A stretch of 64,000 bases of DNA from Solimicrobium sp043758755 (GCA_043758755.1 JAYVMW010000004.1:1-64000), one strand, 5' to 3'; counted from the first letter of the stretch, positions 45,182 to 52,816 are shown. The notes: generated by a model from the letters alone, not told the origin. Made by a program: numbers and translations.

Positions 45182-45430
45182 ATGGCTACGAAAATAAATA
45201 GAAGCTGGGTAAATTTAATAGCGCTAACCGGGCTGCTGGTATTGAGTGGCTGTGGTAACAATGGTGCTGGCGATGCTGCCAGTCCCACTTCAACAGTTGG
45301 CGCTACAACACCTGGTGTGGTAACGCTAACACGTTGCGCCATTCAACGTCCAGTTTGCCGCTCTTGTCATAAAACGCTTTGCACATTTCTCTGGATGGCC
45401 ATGGACCCAACAGAACTTCGAGGCCTGTGA
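45182..45430 (+). pseudogene. Truncated lipoprotein gene
   Basis: An ATG at 45182 with AAGGGGA upstream starts a clear lipoprotein signal peptide: basic MATKINR, hydrophobic LIALTGLLVLSGC with the lipobox Cys, then a Ser/Thr/Gly/Ala-rich linker to about residue 48. From roughly 45303 the frame simply reads the complement of the 3' end of the opposite-strand F-box-like gene. A -10-like TATAAT lies at 45145-45150. The gene appears to have lost its body, probably when the neighbouring gene inserted. Confidence 0.6.
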
Positions 45431-46727
45431 ACGCCATCTTTCCGGTGCCAGTGCCGGTGGGTTTGGGCGATGCAGCTCGCACGGCACCGCAATCCGGAAT
45501 CATTGCGCCTGTGGCCAACCATTCCACCACACCGGCCTTGTGAAACTCGGCCAATTGCGCAGCAGACCAGGCCAGTGCGGTTTGTGAAGATACCTGGCGC
45601 GTCAGCAGTGAGCGATACAGAATTGAAATTGACTGGAACTGCGTTTGCGTCAACGACATCAATTGCGCTTTGCTGAGCACACCTTTGTGAAACAGCTGCA
45701 CCAGCCGGGGATCATGCAGCACGCGGATGCCGGCTTCCGACATCCGGCTCACCTCGGACAATTTGATGGCGCCTGACCTGAACAGCGGCAACAGCGAGAC
45801 GCAATAGAATAAATTGATTTCGTTCTCAGCCAGTTCCAGCGCCTTCGGCAGATCAATCCGGCCGCATTCCACATGTTCGGCAAACAGCGGGTTTTTGAGA
45901 GCCTCGCGCTGCGCCGGCGACAGCGTGTGGCCGGCCATCTCCTTTGCAATCAGCTGCTGCTGGAGTGCGATAAATTCTTCAGCCTTTGCCACGCTTAGCC
46001 CCTGAACCTGACCAATACGCCGGGTCAGTGGGTCATGAATTTTTTTTGCAGCCAGATACTCCAGACCAGCCCTGTCGGTGGGAATATAACGATCAAGGCG
46101 ATTCATTGGATTGCGGTATAAATAGGCGGGATGATTTGCCTTGGGGCCGGTGGGCACCAGTGTTGCACTGTAGATGGTTTCGCCGTCAGAGGTGCACTTT
46201 TGCAATGTGTCTATTTCCCATTCGGGGCCATTCAGTGGGCGAGTTGAATTTTCGGATGAATTGACCGGGCCGGGCCACGAATGGCCGGGCCACGATAGGC
46301 CGGGCCCCAGTGGGCGCAGTTTTGCTGTATACCGGGCCCAGTCCATTCTGCCATTCAAACAGCCGGCCGGCTCAATCTGCAATGAGCCCGTGATGATGCT
46401 CCATTTGATCGAATCCGGATACGACAGTCCATTGGGTTCGGAATGCCAGAACAGCCGCCTGGGCTTCATCCTGGATTCATAAAACTTCAACACCGCCTGA
46501 CGGTGCTTCTGACTGGCCCGCATCAGCAGCAGCATGTCTGTCTCGATGAGCCATTCCAGCATTTCTTCAGCGCGTTTGGTGGGTAAGCTGTCCAGCAGCC
46601 TGAAGTTACTGCTTGCTGGTTCCGAAGCCGGTTGCTCCATGGCAGGAAGTTCAGTTTTAGCCATGGTTCGAGTTGTCTGTTCATAATGACGTTTGTGCGG
46701 ATTGGGCACAGCAGGGATGGAAAACAT
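45303..46727 (-). CDS. F-box-like and helical-repeat protein, shorter paralogue (B1)
   Basis: 474 aa from ATG 46727 (MFSIPAVPNPHKRH), with GAGG upstream; the in-frame GTG at 46760 is rejected. A polar N-terminus (1-40) precedes an F-box-like stretch (44-82): LLDSLPTKRAEEMLEWL then LLLMRASQKHRQAVLKF. A middle domain follows, containing WSIITGS, a Pro/Gly/Trp-rich repeat and HPAYLYRNPMNRLDRYIP. Then come roughly 30-residue helical repeats with the pattern L-F-x-x-G-x-I/L-S-x-x-x-L. It ends just after GPWPSREMCKAF, where paralogue B2 continues for about 290 residues. No named family recognised. An effector role is inference. Confidence 0.65.
   Translation of the reverse strand: MFSIPAVPNPHKRHYEQTTRTMAKTELPAMEQPASEPASSNFRLLDSLPTKRAEEMLEWLIETDMLLLMRASQKHRQAVLKFYESRMKPRRLFWHSEPNGLSYPDSIKWSIITGSLQIEPAGCLNGRMDWARYTAKLRPLGPGLSWPGHSWPGPVNSSENSTRPLNGPEWEIDTLQKCTSDGETIYSATLVPTGPKANHPAYLYRNPMNRLDRYIPTDRAGLEYLAAKKIHDPLTRRIGQVQGLSVAKAEEFIALQQQLIAKEMAGHTLSPAQREALKNPLFAEHVECGRIDLPKALELAENEINLFYCVSLLPLFRSGAIKLSEVSRMSEAGIRVLHDPRLVQLFHKGVLSKAQLMSLTQTQFQSISILYRSLLTRQVSSQTALAWSAAQLAEFHKAGVVEWLATGAMIPDCGAVRAASPKPTGTGTGKMAFTGLEVLLGPWPSREMCKAFYDKSGKLDVEWRNVLALPHQVL
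46268..46312. repeat. Tandem 15-bp repeat inside gene B1
   Basis: Three successive units of GGCCGGGCCACGAAT (two near-exact copies and a partial third) encode a Gly-Pro-Gly-x-x-Trp-Pro-Gly-His-type stretch on the minus strand. Paralogue B2 lacks it, so it is a local expansion. Confidence 0.75.
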
Positions 46728-46802
46728 GGTGACCTCGTGTGATTGATAAGAGCAACGCACTGTTTATGCCCGGTCAATTGCTCTCTGGGCTGCGCGGAAT
46801 TT

Positions 46803-46844
46803 TCACATAATCACAACTGGTTTGGCACCTCGGTTTCTACCACA
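46803..46844 (-). promoter_or_regulatory. Conserved 42-base element upstream of B1
   Basis: In gene orientation it begins TGTGGTAGAAACCGAGGT and ends ATTATGTGA, about 76 bases before the B1 ATG. It matches 49597-49638 at about 36 of 42 positions. The strongest block is the 18 bases at the upstream end. A promoter or activator site shared by the two B loci is likely. Confidence 0.5.
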
Positions 46845-46853
46845 GTGGACGCC

Positions 46854-46862
46854 GGGGGGGGG
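46854..46862. repeat. G9 homopolymer next to a GC-rich hairpin
   Basis: Nine G residues, followed by GGCGGC/GCCGCC-type complementarity, lie between the stop of B2 and the upstream element of B1. As a homopolymer it is prone to slippage. It is outside coding sequence and on the 3' side of B2. Confidence 0.6.
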
Positions 46863-46881
46863 CGGCGCCCGCCGCTTGTGC

Positions 46882-49437
46882 TCAGTCCGCACGATCCCTG
46901 ACAAGGCGCTCAGATCCCATGTCGATAGCCATGCTCATGTAGCTTCGCGCTCTGGAACCGTATTCAGAGTCAGGCACAGGACTGAACATGGCATGACAGT
47001 TACTGATGCCTTTGAAATCCCAATTGTCACAACGAAGTTCGTAAAACCGATCAAAATCCACTTCAAAATTTTTATCAGTCCATTTTTTGAGAAATGCTTC
47101 ATGCTCCACCAACCCCATTGTGTGCATGAAGCTTGCAAATGAAGTCATCGTATCCTCGTCATCCGCACCATTGCTGCCGCAAAATCCTTGTCCCCAGGCC
47201 GGCGCCTCCAGCCATACATCGAGGGCCAGTTTGGCATAACGCTCAACAGCTTCGCCAGTGATGGCGCATTTCGATTGCACCAGACTCCAGATTTCCCTGC
47301 ATTGATCAATAATTTCCGGACAGCCCAGGCGCCACGACCACGACAACATGAAACCTGACTGGTTATCCAGAAACATCTCTGCCAGATCCAGGTATTCTTT
47401 GGCATCGAGATGTTCTGCCAGATCAATGAAAATCTGATTGAAGGCCCGCGCGACTGCCACGGCTTCCCCTCCCGAGAGGCCATCCGCGAAAGTGTTAAAC
47501 AGCTCATCGTTTTCATCCTTGAGCCCGGTATCCAGAAATTCGGCAATTTTTTCCAGCGGCATCAAATGGATGATCTTTCCAAAGCGCGTAATCCAATCCG
47601 GATTTCCTCCGTAGCCTTCGCCAAAAATAATATCGCGCACAATGGCAGAGGGTATTCGGCTCATAAACAGTGCCACGTCGGTGAGTGGTACACCCACTTC
47701 CCCGGGGCTTTGATCTCCGTGGCGAATTGCTGCGGACCGGGACAGCAGTGGTCTTACAGACAGGATGGATTTTTGGAACGAGTCGAGCGACTTGCCGACC
47801 CGTTTATAAGCGGCAATCCATGCAAGGTCCGATTGTCGTTCTGCATCAAGGAATGCCTTGCGCAGCTCGGCTGCTGGCCACACACTGACCAACTTGATCA
47901 CGTCTGAAGCCGGCATCTGGTTTGTTTGCGGTAATTTTGATAATTCAAGGCGGGTACTGGCTGGCCCTGGTTTCAGCAGTGCGGAGAATGAGCCCGAGTC
48001 CCGCGGTACATCGAATGAGAAAGACGAAAGAGTTGAAGACGACGAAGATGATGAAGATGAAGATGAAGATGATACCCAATGGAATTCAGGGGCTTCCTGG
48101 AACATTTCTGTGCTGGTTCTAACGGGCATATCGTCAAGCGTGGTTGCGGCGCTTAAGGGGTTTTGGCCCCCGGTTTTTGCGCGCCGCAAGGCGCTTACCA
48201 GACTGATCCGACCTCTGGCCAGATCTTCCAGCAGGTCAGCCTTGCGTAAGTCTGTTATCTGTTCAGTGGTCAGCGCCAGCGCTTCGTGTGAGGTTATTCT
48301 GCGGGTTTGCAACAGTCGATACAAAATCAGCAGGGAACGGTATTGGGTTGGCGTTAACGTTACCACCTGCTGCTCACTGAGTAAGCCATTGCGCAGCAAC
48401 TTCACGAAACGTGGATCATGCAGCAACTGAATTCCGGACTCGGTGGTCCGCACGACCGTGGATAAATCGATCGCTCCGGCCCTGAACAGCGGCAACAGTG
48501 ACAGGCAATAAAACAACGGCGGCTTTTCATTGTCAGCCAGTTGCAGTGCCGTGCGCAGGTCAAGGCGGCCGCATTCCACGTGTTCTGCAAACAGCGGATT
48601 TTTGAGTGCCTCTGTCTGTTGGGGAGACAGTCGCTCACTGCCAAGCTCCGCCGCAATCCGTTGACGTTGCACTTTGATAAATTCTTCGGCCTGCGCCACG
48701 GGCATTGCACGCCTGCTACTGATGTCCGCCGTCAGTGGATAATAAATGTTTTTTGCAGCGAGATAGCCCCGTCCTGTCTCATCAGCGGGAATGTGACGGT
48801 CGCGCCGGTTCAGCGGATCGCGAAACAGATACACCGGATGATCGGCTTCAGCGCCGATGGTCTTGAGCGTGCCGCTGTAAGCGTGCGCACCTGAACCGGT
48901 AGCGAGTAGCTGGATTGTTTGGATTTTCCAGCGCGGCGCCGACAGTGGTCGATAACCATCCAGAGACGAATTGCCTGATCCGGCACAACAGGGTTGCAGG
49001 TGTGCGGTTTCCGTTCTGACGGGCTCGGAGCCAAGGCCCCGAAAGCCATCTGACCGATGTGAACCAGGGATGATGGTCCAGTGCGCCGAACGATCCCCTC
49101 GAAATGGATGTGAAATTGGAACCGAATCGGGTGACATGGGCAGTGCAGGCTTGAGTCGGGACAGGTAGGAAGCCATCACATTGATCTTGTGTTGTCGTCC
49201 GACTGCCATCAGTTGCAAAGCAGCTGTTTCGTCCAGCCATTCGATCATGTGTTGAGACACAGCGGTGGTCAACGTGTTCAACAGACTGATGCCGGGAGGC
49301 CGCAGTGGCTCAGACCCACGTTGGTGCTTTGCACCACGGGGTGTTTCAGCATTGGTACGCTTTGGATCATGTGATTCTGTGCGGTGCCGTTTGTGTGAGT
49401 TGTGGACAACCGGTATGGTTGACATTGAAAAGTCCAT
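46882..49437 (-). CDS. F-box-like and helical-repeat protein, longer paralogue (B2)
   Basis: 851 aa from ATG 49437 (MDFSMSTIPVVHNSHKRH), with GAGG upstream. It parallels B1 throughout: HKRH near the N-terminus, an F-box-like stretch (52-92, LLNTLTTAVSQHMIEWL and ALQLMAVGRQHKINVM), HPVYLFRDPLNRRDRHIP, NPLFAEHVECGRLDL and then ~30-residue helical repeats (LHDPRFVKLLRNGLLSEQQV). A 13-Ser run lies near 455-468. The C-terminal ~330 residues form a separate region, starting with WPAAELRKAFLDAE (shared with the B1 end) and continuing through a helical, acidic part to a Tyr/Arg-rich end. No named family is recognised. Confidence 0.65.
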   Translation of the reverse strand: MDFSMSTIPVVHNSHKRHRTESHDPKRTNAETPRGAKHQRGSEPLRPPGISLLNTLTTAVSQHMIEWLDETAALQLMAVGRQHKINVMASYLSRLKPALPMSPDSVPISHPFRGDRSAHWTIIPGSHRSDGFRGLGSEPVRTETAHLQPCCAGSGNSSLDGYRPLSAPRWKIQTIQLLATGSGAHAYSGTLKTIGAEADHPVYLFRDPLNRRDRHIPADETGRGYLAAKNIYYPLTADISSRRAMPVAQAEEFIKVQRQRIAAELGSERLSPQQTEALKNPLFAEHVECGRLDLRTALQLADNEKPPLFYCLSLLPLFRAGAIDLSTVVRTTESGIQLLHDPRFVKLLRNGLLSEQQVVTLTPTQYRSLLILYRLLQTRRITSHEALALTTEQITDLRKADLLEDLARGRISLVSALRRAKTGGQNPLSAATTLDDMPVRTSTEMFQEAPEFHWVSSSSSSSSSSSSSTLSSFSFDVPRDSGSFSALLKPGPASTRLELSKLPQTNQMPASDVIKLVSVWPAAELRKAFLDAERQSDLAWIAAYKRVGKSLDSFQKSILSVRPLLSRSAAIRHGDQSPGEVGVPLTDVALFMSRIPSAIVRDIIFGEGYGGNPDWITRFGKIIHLMPLEKIAEFLDTGLKDENDELFNTFADGLSGGEAVAVARAFNQIFIDLAEHLDAKEYLDLAEMFLDNQSGFMLSWSWRLGCPEIIDQCREIWSLVQSKCAITGEAVERYAKLALDVWLEAPAWGQGFCGSNGADDEDTMTSFASFMHTMGLVEHEAFLKKWTDKNFEVDFDRFYELRCDNWDFKGISNCHAMFSPVPDSEYGSRARSYMSMAIDMGSERLVRDRAD
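48034..48072 (-). repeat. Poly-serine codon tract in B2
   Basis: Thirteen consecutive Ser codons, all of the TCN type (TCA/TCT/TCG), form a microsatellite-like tract. It marks a flexible linker between the repeat region and the C-terminal region. Confidence 0.85.
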
Positions 49438-49497
49438 GGTGATCCTCAAAAGTTGCGATGAATAATTGAATTTCCTGATTTTTCAGTGGCGCTGGTG

Positions 49498-49536
49498 CTA
49501 ATTGCTGACAACAGGCAGGGGCGGAATGGAAAACAT
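49498..49536 (-). CDS. 12-codon upstream ORF, relic of a B-family N-terminus
   Basis: ATG 49536 encodes MFSIPPLPVVSN and then TAG. The first five residues, and the DNA around the ATG (TGTTTTCCAT), match the start of B1 (MFSIPAVPN). It lies about 60 bases downstream of the 42-base element, comparable to the B1 arrangement. It is either the remnant start of a lost family member or a short leader ORF in the B2 mRNA. Confidence 0.45.
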   Translation of the reverse strand: MFSIPPLPVVSN

Positions 49537-49596
49537 GCTGGTCTGTGATGGTCGATATGAGCAAATAACTGTTCTGGCGCTGAGCGGCGGCAAGTC

Positions 49597-49638
49597 TCAC
49601 ATAATTTCGACTGGATTGGTACCTCGGTTTCTACCACA
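49597..49638 (-). promoter_or_regulatory. Conserved 42-base element upstream of B2
   Basis: Second copy of the element at 46803-46844, with TGTGGTAGAAACCGAGGT unchanged. It points toward the short upstream ORF and B2. Just 5 bases away on the other side is the palindrome of the toxin-antitoxin operon. Confidence 0.5.
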
Positions 49639-49643
49639 TTTGT

Positions 49644-49668
49644 ATTGTACGGAACTGTGCCGTACAAT
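49644..49668 (+). promoter_or_regulatory. Operator-like palindrome of the toxin-antitoxin operon
   Basis: ATTGTACGG-N7-CCGTACAAT: 9-bp perfect arms, ending 35 bases before the antitoxin ATG. Ribbon-helix-helix antitoxins of this type normally bind such palindromes to repress their own operon. Confidence 0.7.
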
Positions 49669-49703
49669 GACAAAACCTTCCTCTTCCGTATCAGGGATTC
49701 ACC

Positions 49704-50006
49704 ATGACACCAGATCTCGTCGAATCACCCCAGTTGAACCGCACGGCCCGTGTCGAAGCACGTGTCACCGATGAGCAAAAAAGTCTGTTGCAACGCGCCG
49801 CGGCTCTGGTAGGCCGTTCGGTAAGTGACTTTATAGTCAGTTCTGCGCAGGAAGCTGCATTGCGAACCATCCATGAATATGAACTTGTCCGTCTTACCGC
49901 TGACGAGCGCAAGGTGTTTGTCAGCGCATTGCTCAATCCACCAGCGCCAGGCGCGCGGCTGAAAAAAGCCGCCAAAGCGTACCGGGATAAACGGGGTGCG
50001 AAGTGA
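49704..50006 (+). CDS. Antitoxin, DUF1778/TacA-like
   Basis: 100 aa. The N-terminal ribbon-helix-helix is visible as RTARVEARVTDEQKSLLQRAAALVGRSVSDFIVSSA, typical of DUF1778 antitoxins. The C-terminal segment (about 65-100: LTADERKVFVSALLNPP) would wrap the toxin. GTGA overlap with the downstream acetyltransferase gene indicates coupled translation. It neutralises and co-represses with the toxin. Confidence 0.88.
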   Translation: MTPDLVESPQLNRTARVEARVTDEQKSLLQRAAALVGRSVSDFIVSSAQEAALRTIHEYELVRLTADERKVFVSALLNPPAPGARLKKAAKAYRDKRGAK

Positions 50007-50518
50007 GGGTAGTCGATTTTCATTTTGAGGTTCAGGCACTCTGCGGCAAACACGGGCGCTCTACGTTTTCGAGCGGCATTGAACCACTGGATGCCTATTT
50101 ACGCAGACAGGCAGGTCAGGATGCCAAACGACATGTCGCTGCACCATTTGTTTTGATTGAGCCACCATCCGATGAGGTGCTGGGCTATTACACACTGTCA
50201 TCTTCTGCCGTTGATCTGAGTGATTTGCCCGACGAATTGGCCAAAAAACTGCCGCGCTACGCTGATTTGCCGGTAATTTTAATGGGGCGACTGACGGTAG
50301 ATTCAAGACTTTGGGGCAGGGGACTTGGTGAATTTTTATTGATGGATGCATTGCGCCAGACCGCGCACAACCCGATCGCCGCAATGGCATTGATTGTTGA
50401 TGCCAAAGATCAAAAAGCCAAATCGTTTTATCAACATTTTGATTTTATTCCGCTGCAAAAAAAGCCGATGCGTCTGTTTCTGCCCATGACGACAATCAAA
50501 AAACTGTTTCCGGTGTAA
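50003..50518 (+). CDS. GNAT-family acetyltransferase toxin, TacT-like
   Basis: 171 aa from GTG 50003, sharing four bases with the antitoxin stop. GNAT fold: YYTLSSSAVDLSDLP, then the acetyl-CoA loop RLWGRGLGEFLLMDAL (R-x-x-G-x-G/A), LIVDAKDQKAKSFYQHFDF and a C-terminal MRLFLPM. TacT-type toxins acetylate the amino group of aminoacyl-tRNA and halt translation. The conserved Tyr near FYQHFGF is present, so it looks active. Confidence 0.87.
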   Translation: MRVVDFHFEVQALCGKHGRSTFSSGIEPLDAYLRRQAGQDAKRHVAAPFVLIEPPSDEVLGYYTLSSSAVDLSDLPDELAKKLPRYADLPVILMGRLTVDSRLWGRGLGEFLLMDALRQTAHNPIAAMALIVDAKDQKAKSFYQHFDFIPLQKKPMRLFLPMTTIKKLFPV

Positions 50519-50527
50519 CCGATAAAA

Positions 50528-51772
50528 ATGATACTTAATTACATCTGGATCGCTTTTTTTCTGGCCGGCTTTGCTGCTGCGCTGGTGCAATGGATTTTCG
50601 TGGGCGACGTTGAGGTCTTCAAGCGCATTATCGACGGCACCTTTGAGTCGGCACGCACCGGCGTGATGGACATTGCCCTGCCGCTGGCCGGCGTCATGAC
50701 GTTGTGGCTGGGGATCATGAAAATCGGTGAGAAGGCCGGCGCGGTCGAGCTGATTGCAAAAATTATCGGACCGTTTTTTGCGCGGATCTTTCCGGGTGTA
50801 CCCAAAAATCATCCTGCCAACGGCCACATGGTGATGAACTTTTCTGCCAATCTGCTCGGGCTGGATAATGCGGCCACGCCGTTCGGCCTGAAAGCGATGG
50901 AAAGCCTGCAAACACTGAATCCCGATAAAGACACGGCCAGCGATGCACAGATCATGTTCCTGGTGCTGCATACTTCCGGGCTGACCCTGATTCCGCTGGC
51001 CATCATGGCGCAACGTGCCGTGCTGGGTGCGCATGATCCTTCCGATATTTTTATTCCGTGCATGATTGCCACTTACGTCGCTACCGTGGTCGGACTTGTT
51101 TCGGTGGCGCTGCGGCAGCGGATTAATCTGCTGGATCGGGTTGTGGTGGGCTGGCTTGGCGGGCTGAGCACCCTGATCGGCGCACTGGTCTGGTATTTAA
51201 GTCACTGCCTCACACGTACTGAACTGGAAACTTTTTCCAAAGTGAGCAGTAATCTGATCCTGCTGTCGATTATTGTGGCGTTTATCATCGGTGCCATGCT
51301 CAAAAAGGTGAACGTGTACGAAGCCTTTATCGAAGGCGCCAAGGGTGGCATGACTACGGTGCTGACCATCATTCCGTATCTGGTTGGCATGCTGGTGGCG
51401 ATCGGTGTATTACGCAATTCCGGCGTGCTCGATCTGATCGTGGCGGGCTTTGACCGGGTGTTTGTACTGTTCGGTATCAATACGGATTTTACGCCGGCAC
51501 TGCCGACTGCTTTAATGAAGCCCCTGTCCAGCAACGGCTCACGCGCCATGATGGTGGATCTCATGAAGACCCATGGTGCGGATTCATTTGTTGGCCGTCT
51601 GGCCTGTGTGTTTCAGGGTTCTGCCGATACCACTTTTTATATTGTCGCGCTGTATTTTGGTTCGGTCGGGATACGCAAAACCCGGTACGCCATTTCCATG
51701 GGGCTGCTTGCGGATCTGGCCGGCGTGGTTGCTGCCATTTTTGTTTCTTATCTGTTTTTTGGTGGGGCGTAG
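50528..51772 (+). CDS. SpmA/SpmB-like membrane protein with two nucleoside-recognition domains
   Basis: 414 aa, nine to ten hydrophobic segments. Two GATE/nucleoside-recognition domains are fused: the first (about 35-175) contains FESARTGVMDIALPLAG and NLLGLDNAATPFGLKAM, the second (about 245-400) contains VYEAFIEGAKGGMTTVLTIIPYLVGM and FQGSADTTFYIVALYFGSVGI. These correspond to Bacillus SpmA and SpmB in one chain. The betaproteobacterial role is unknown and has nothing to do with sporulation; transport is a guess. It starts 9 bases after the toxin gene. Confidence 0.85.
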   Translation: MILNYIWIAFFLAGFAAALVQWIFVGDVEVFKRIIDGTFESARTGVMDIALPLAGVMTLWLGIMKIGEKAGAVELIAKIIGPFFARIFPGVPKNHPANGHMVMNFSANLLGLDNAATPFGLKAMESLQTLNPDKDTASDAQIMFLVLHTSGLTLIPLAIMAQRAVLGAHDPSDIFIPCMIATYVATVVGLVSVALRQRINLLDRVVVGWLGGLSTLIGALVWYLSHCLTRTELETFSKVSSNLILLSIIVAFIIGAMLKKVNVYEAFIEGAKGGMTTVLTIIPYLVGMLVAIGVLRNSGVLDLIVAGFDRVFVLFGINTDFTPALPTALMKPLSSNGSRAMMVDLMKTHGADSFVGRLACVFQGSADTTFYIVALYFGSVGIRKTRYAISMGLLADLAGVVAAIFVSYLFFGGA

Positions 51773-51802
51773 TGTGGTGATGCAGGCGCCTCTGCGCCCC
51801 CC

Positions 51803-52816
51803 CTACGTACTGCAATCATCTTCAGAAGACGAGCCGCTTAAACTACCCCTGCTGAACGTATCAGACTGAAGCATCAGCAGCAACTCCTCGACCTGCTGGG
51901 ACGTAACACTGCGCAATAGTTTCACAAACCGATGATCGACCAGCTGCTCAATCTCGACGCGTTTTAAGTTTGCAAACTGTTTTGGTGTGATGATTTTGTC
52001 TTTTAACAGGTTGCGGACCGTTGGGCTGTATTCCAGAAATGCCAGGTGAACTGCGTTAAAGTGATCGGTAATATCAACAGGCTCAATAATACGGTCACCG
52101 AGAAGTTCGCAGAGATTTTGTTTGCTCAGTTTGATCAGCAAATGTTCTGGCAATGACAATGCCCATTGTGCCGTGACCACACGTTTGTCAATTTGCTCAA
52201 CCAATACGTAGGGCAGTTTTCTATATGCCTTCTGCTGAGCTTCAGTCAGGCCAGCAGTAGATGAAGTAGATGAGGTCCTGAAGCTACTGCTGCTACTGCT
52301 AATGCTGCTGCTACTGCTGCTACTACTGCTGCTGAGGCCTGAAGAGCCAGAGCGAAATCCCTGCAGCAGATCCAGTACAGTCAGATTTCCCTCTTTCAGC
52401 TCCTTTCGATTTTCGAAGTGACTTAATTTCATTTGAAATGTCGGATCAATCAGTGTTGCGAGTTGATCCATATTCAATGCCGAAAATTGGTCGGTACTGA
52501 TAATGGAATCATTTAAATTGGAGCGGATCATTGCACTGCGTTCCAGAGCAGATAGATGATTGTCGTCGAAGTTTTTTGCGATATCTGCAGGTTTAATGAT
52601 GTCATCGGCAAGCAGCTCACAGATGTTTGGGTGGGCCAGACTCATTTGCCGTCGGTCTGGCAGCGCCAATGCCCATTGCGCCGTGACCACGCCGCGTTTA
52701 ACCTGCTCCACCAGTCCGTGGGGCAATTTTCTGAATGCCTGCTGCTGTGCGAATGTGAGGTCAGTGGTGCGTGAAGTGCTGCCTGTGCTGCCTGTGCTGC
52801 CTGATATGCTGATCAT
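51803..52816 (-). CDS. Helical-repeat protein with internal duplication and poly-Ser linker (B3)
   Basis: 337 aa, ATG 52816 with GGAG upstream. After a short Ser/Gly/Thr N-terminus it has two ~110-residue halves (about 22-135 and 190-300). Each starts RKLP and contains VVTAQWAL-LP, CELL, IIKP/IIEP-DI and ISTDQF/ITPKQF blocks. The halves are joined by a linker rich in Ser (about 161-177). The last part, LVDHRFVKLLRSVTSQQVEELL, resembles LHDPRFVKLLRNGLLSEQQV of B2, so it shares the helical-repeat family. Function unknown; no F-box-like segment is seen. Confidence 0.62.
   Translation of the reverse strand: MISISGSTGSTGSTSRTTDLTFAQQQAFRKLPHGLVEQVKRGVVTAQWALALPDRRQMSLAHPNICELLADDIIKPADIAKNFDDNHLSALERSAMIRSNLNDSIISTDQFSALNMDQLATLIDPTFQMKLSHFENRKELKEGNLTVLDLLQGFRSGSSGLSSSSSSSSSSISSSSSSFRTSSTSSTAGLTEAQQKAYRKLPYVLVEQIDKRVVTAQWALSLPEHLLIKLSKQNLCELLGDRIIEPVDITDHFNAVHLAFLEYSPTVRNLLKDKIITPKQFANLKRVEIEQLVDHRFVKLLRSVTSQQVEELLLMLQSDTFSRGSLSGSSSEDDCST
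52283..52333 (-). repeat. Poly-serine codon tract in B3
   Basis: Ten Ser, one Ile and six Ser codons, all Ser codons of the AGC/AGT type. This contrasts with the TCN codons of the tract in B2, so the two linkers arose separately. Confidence 0.85.

Noticed and set aside
46803..49638. HrpL-type hrp box in the 42-base element
   Set aside because: GAAACC resembles the first half, but no CCACNNA follows at the required 15-17 base spacing in either copy.
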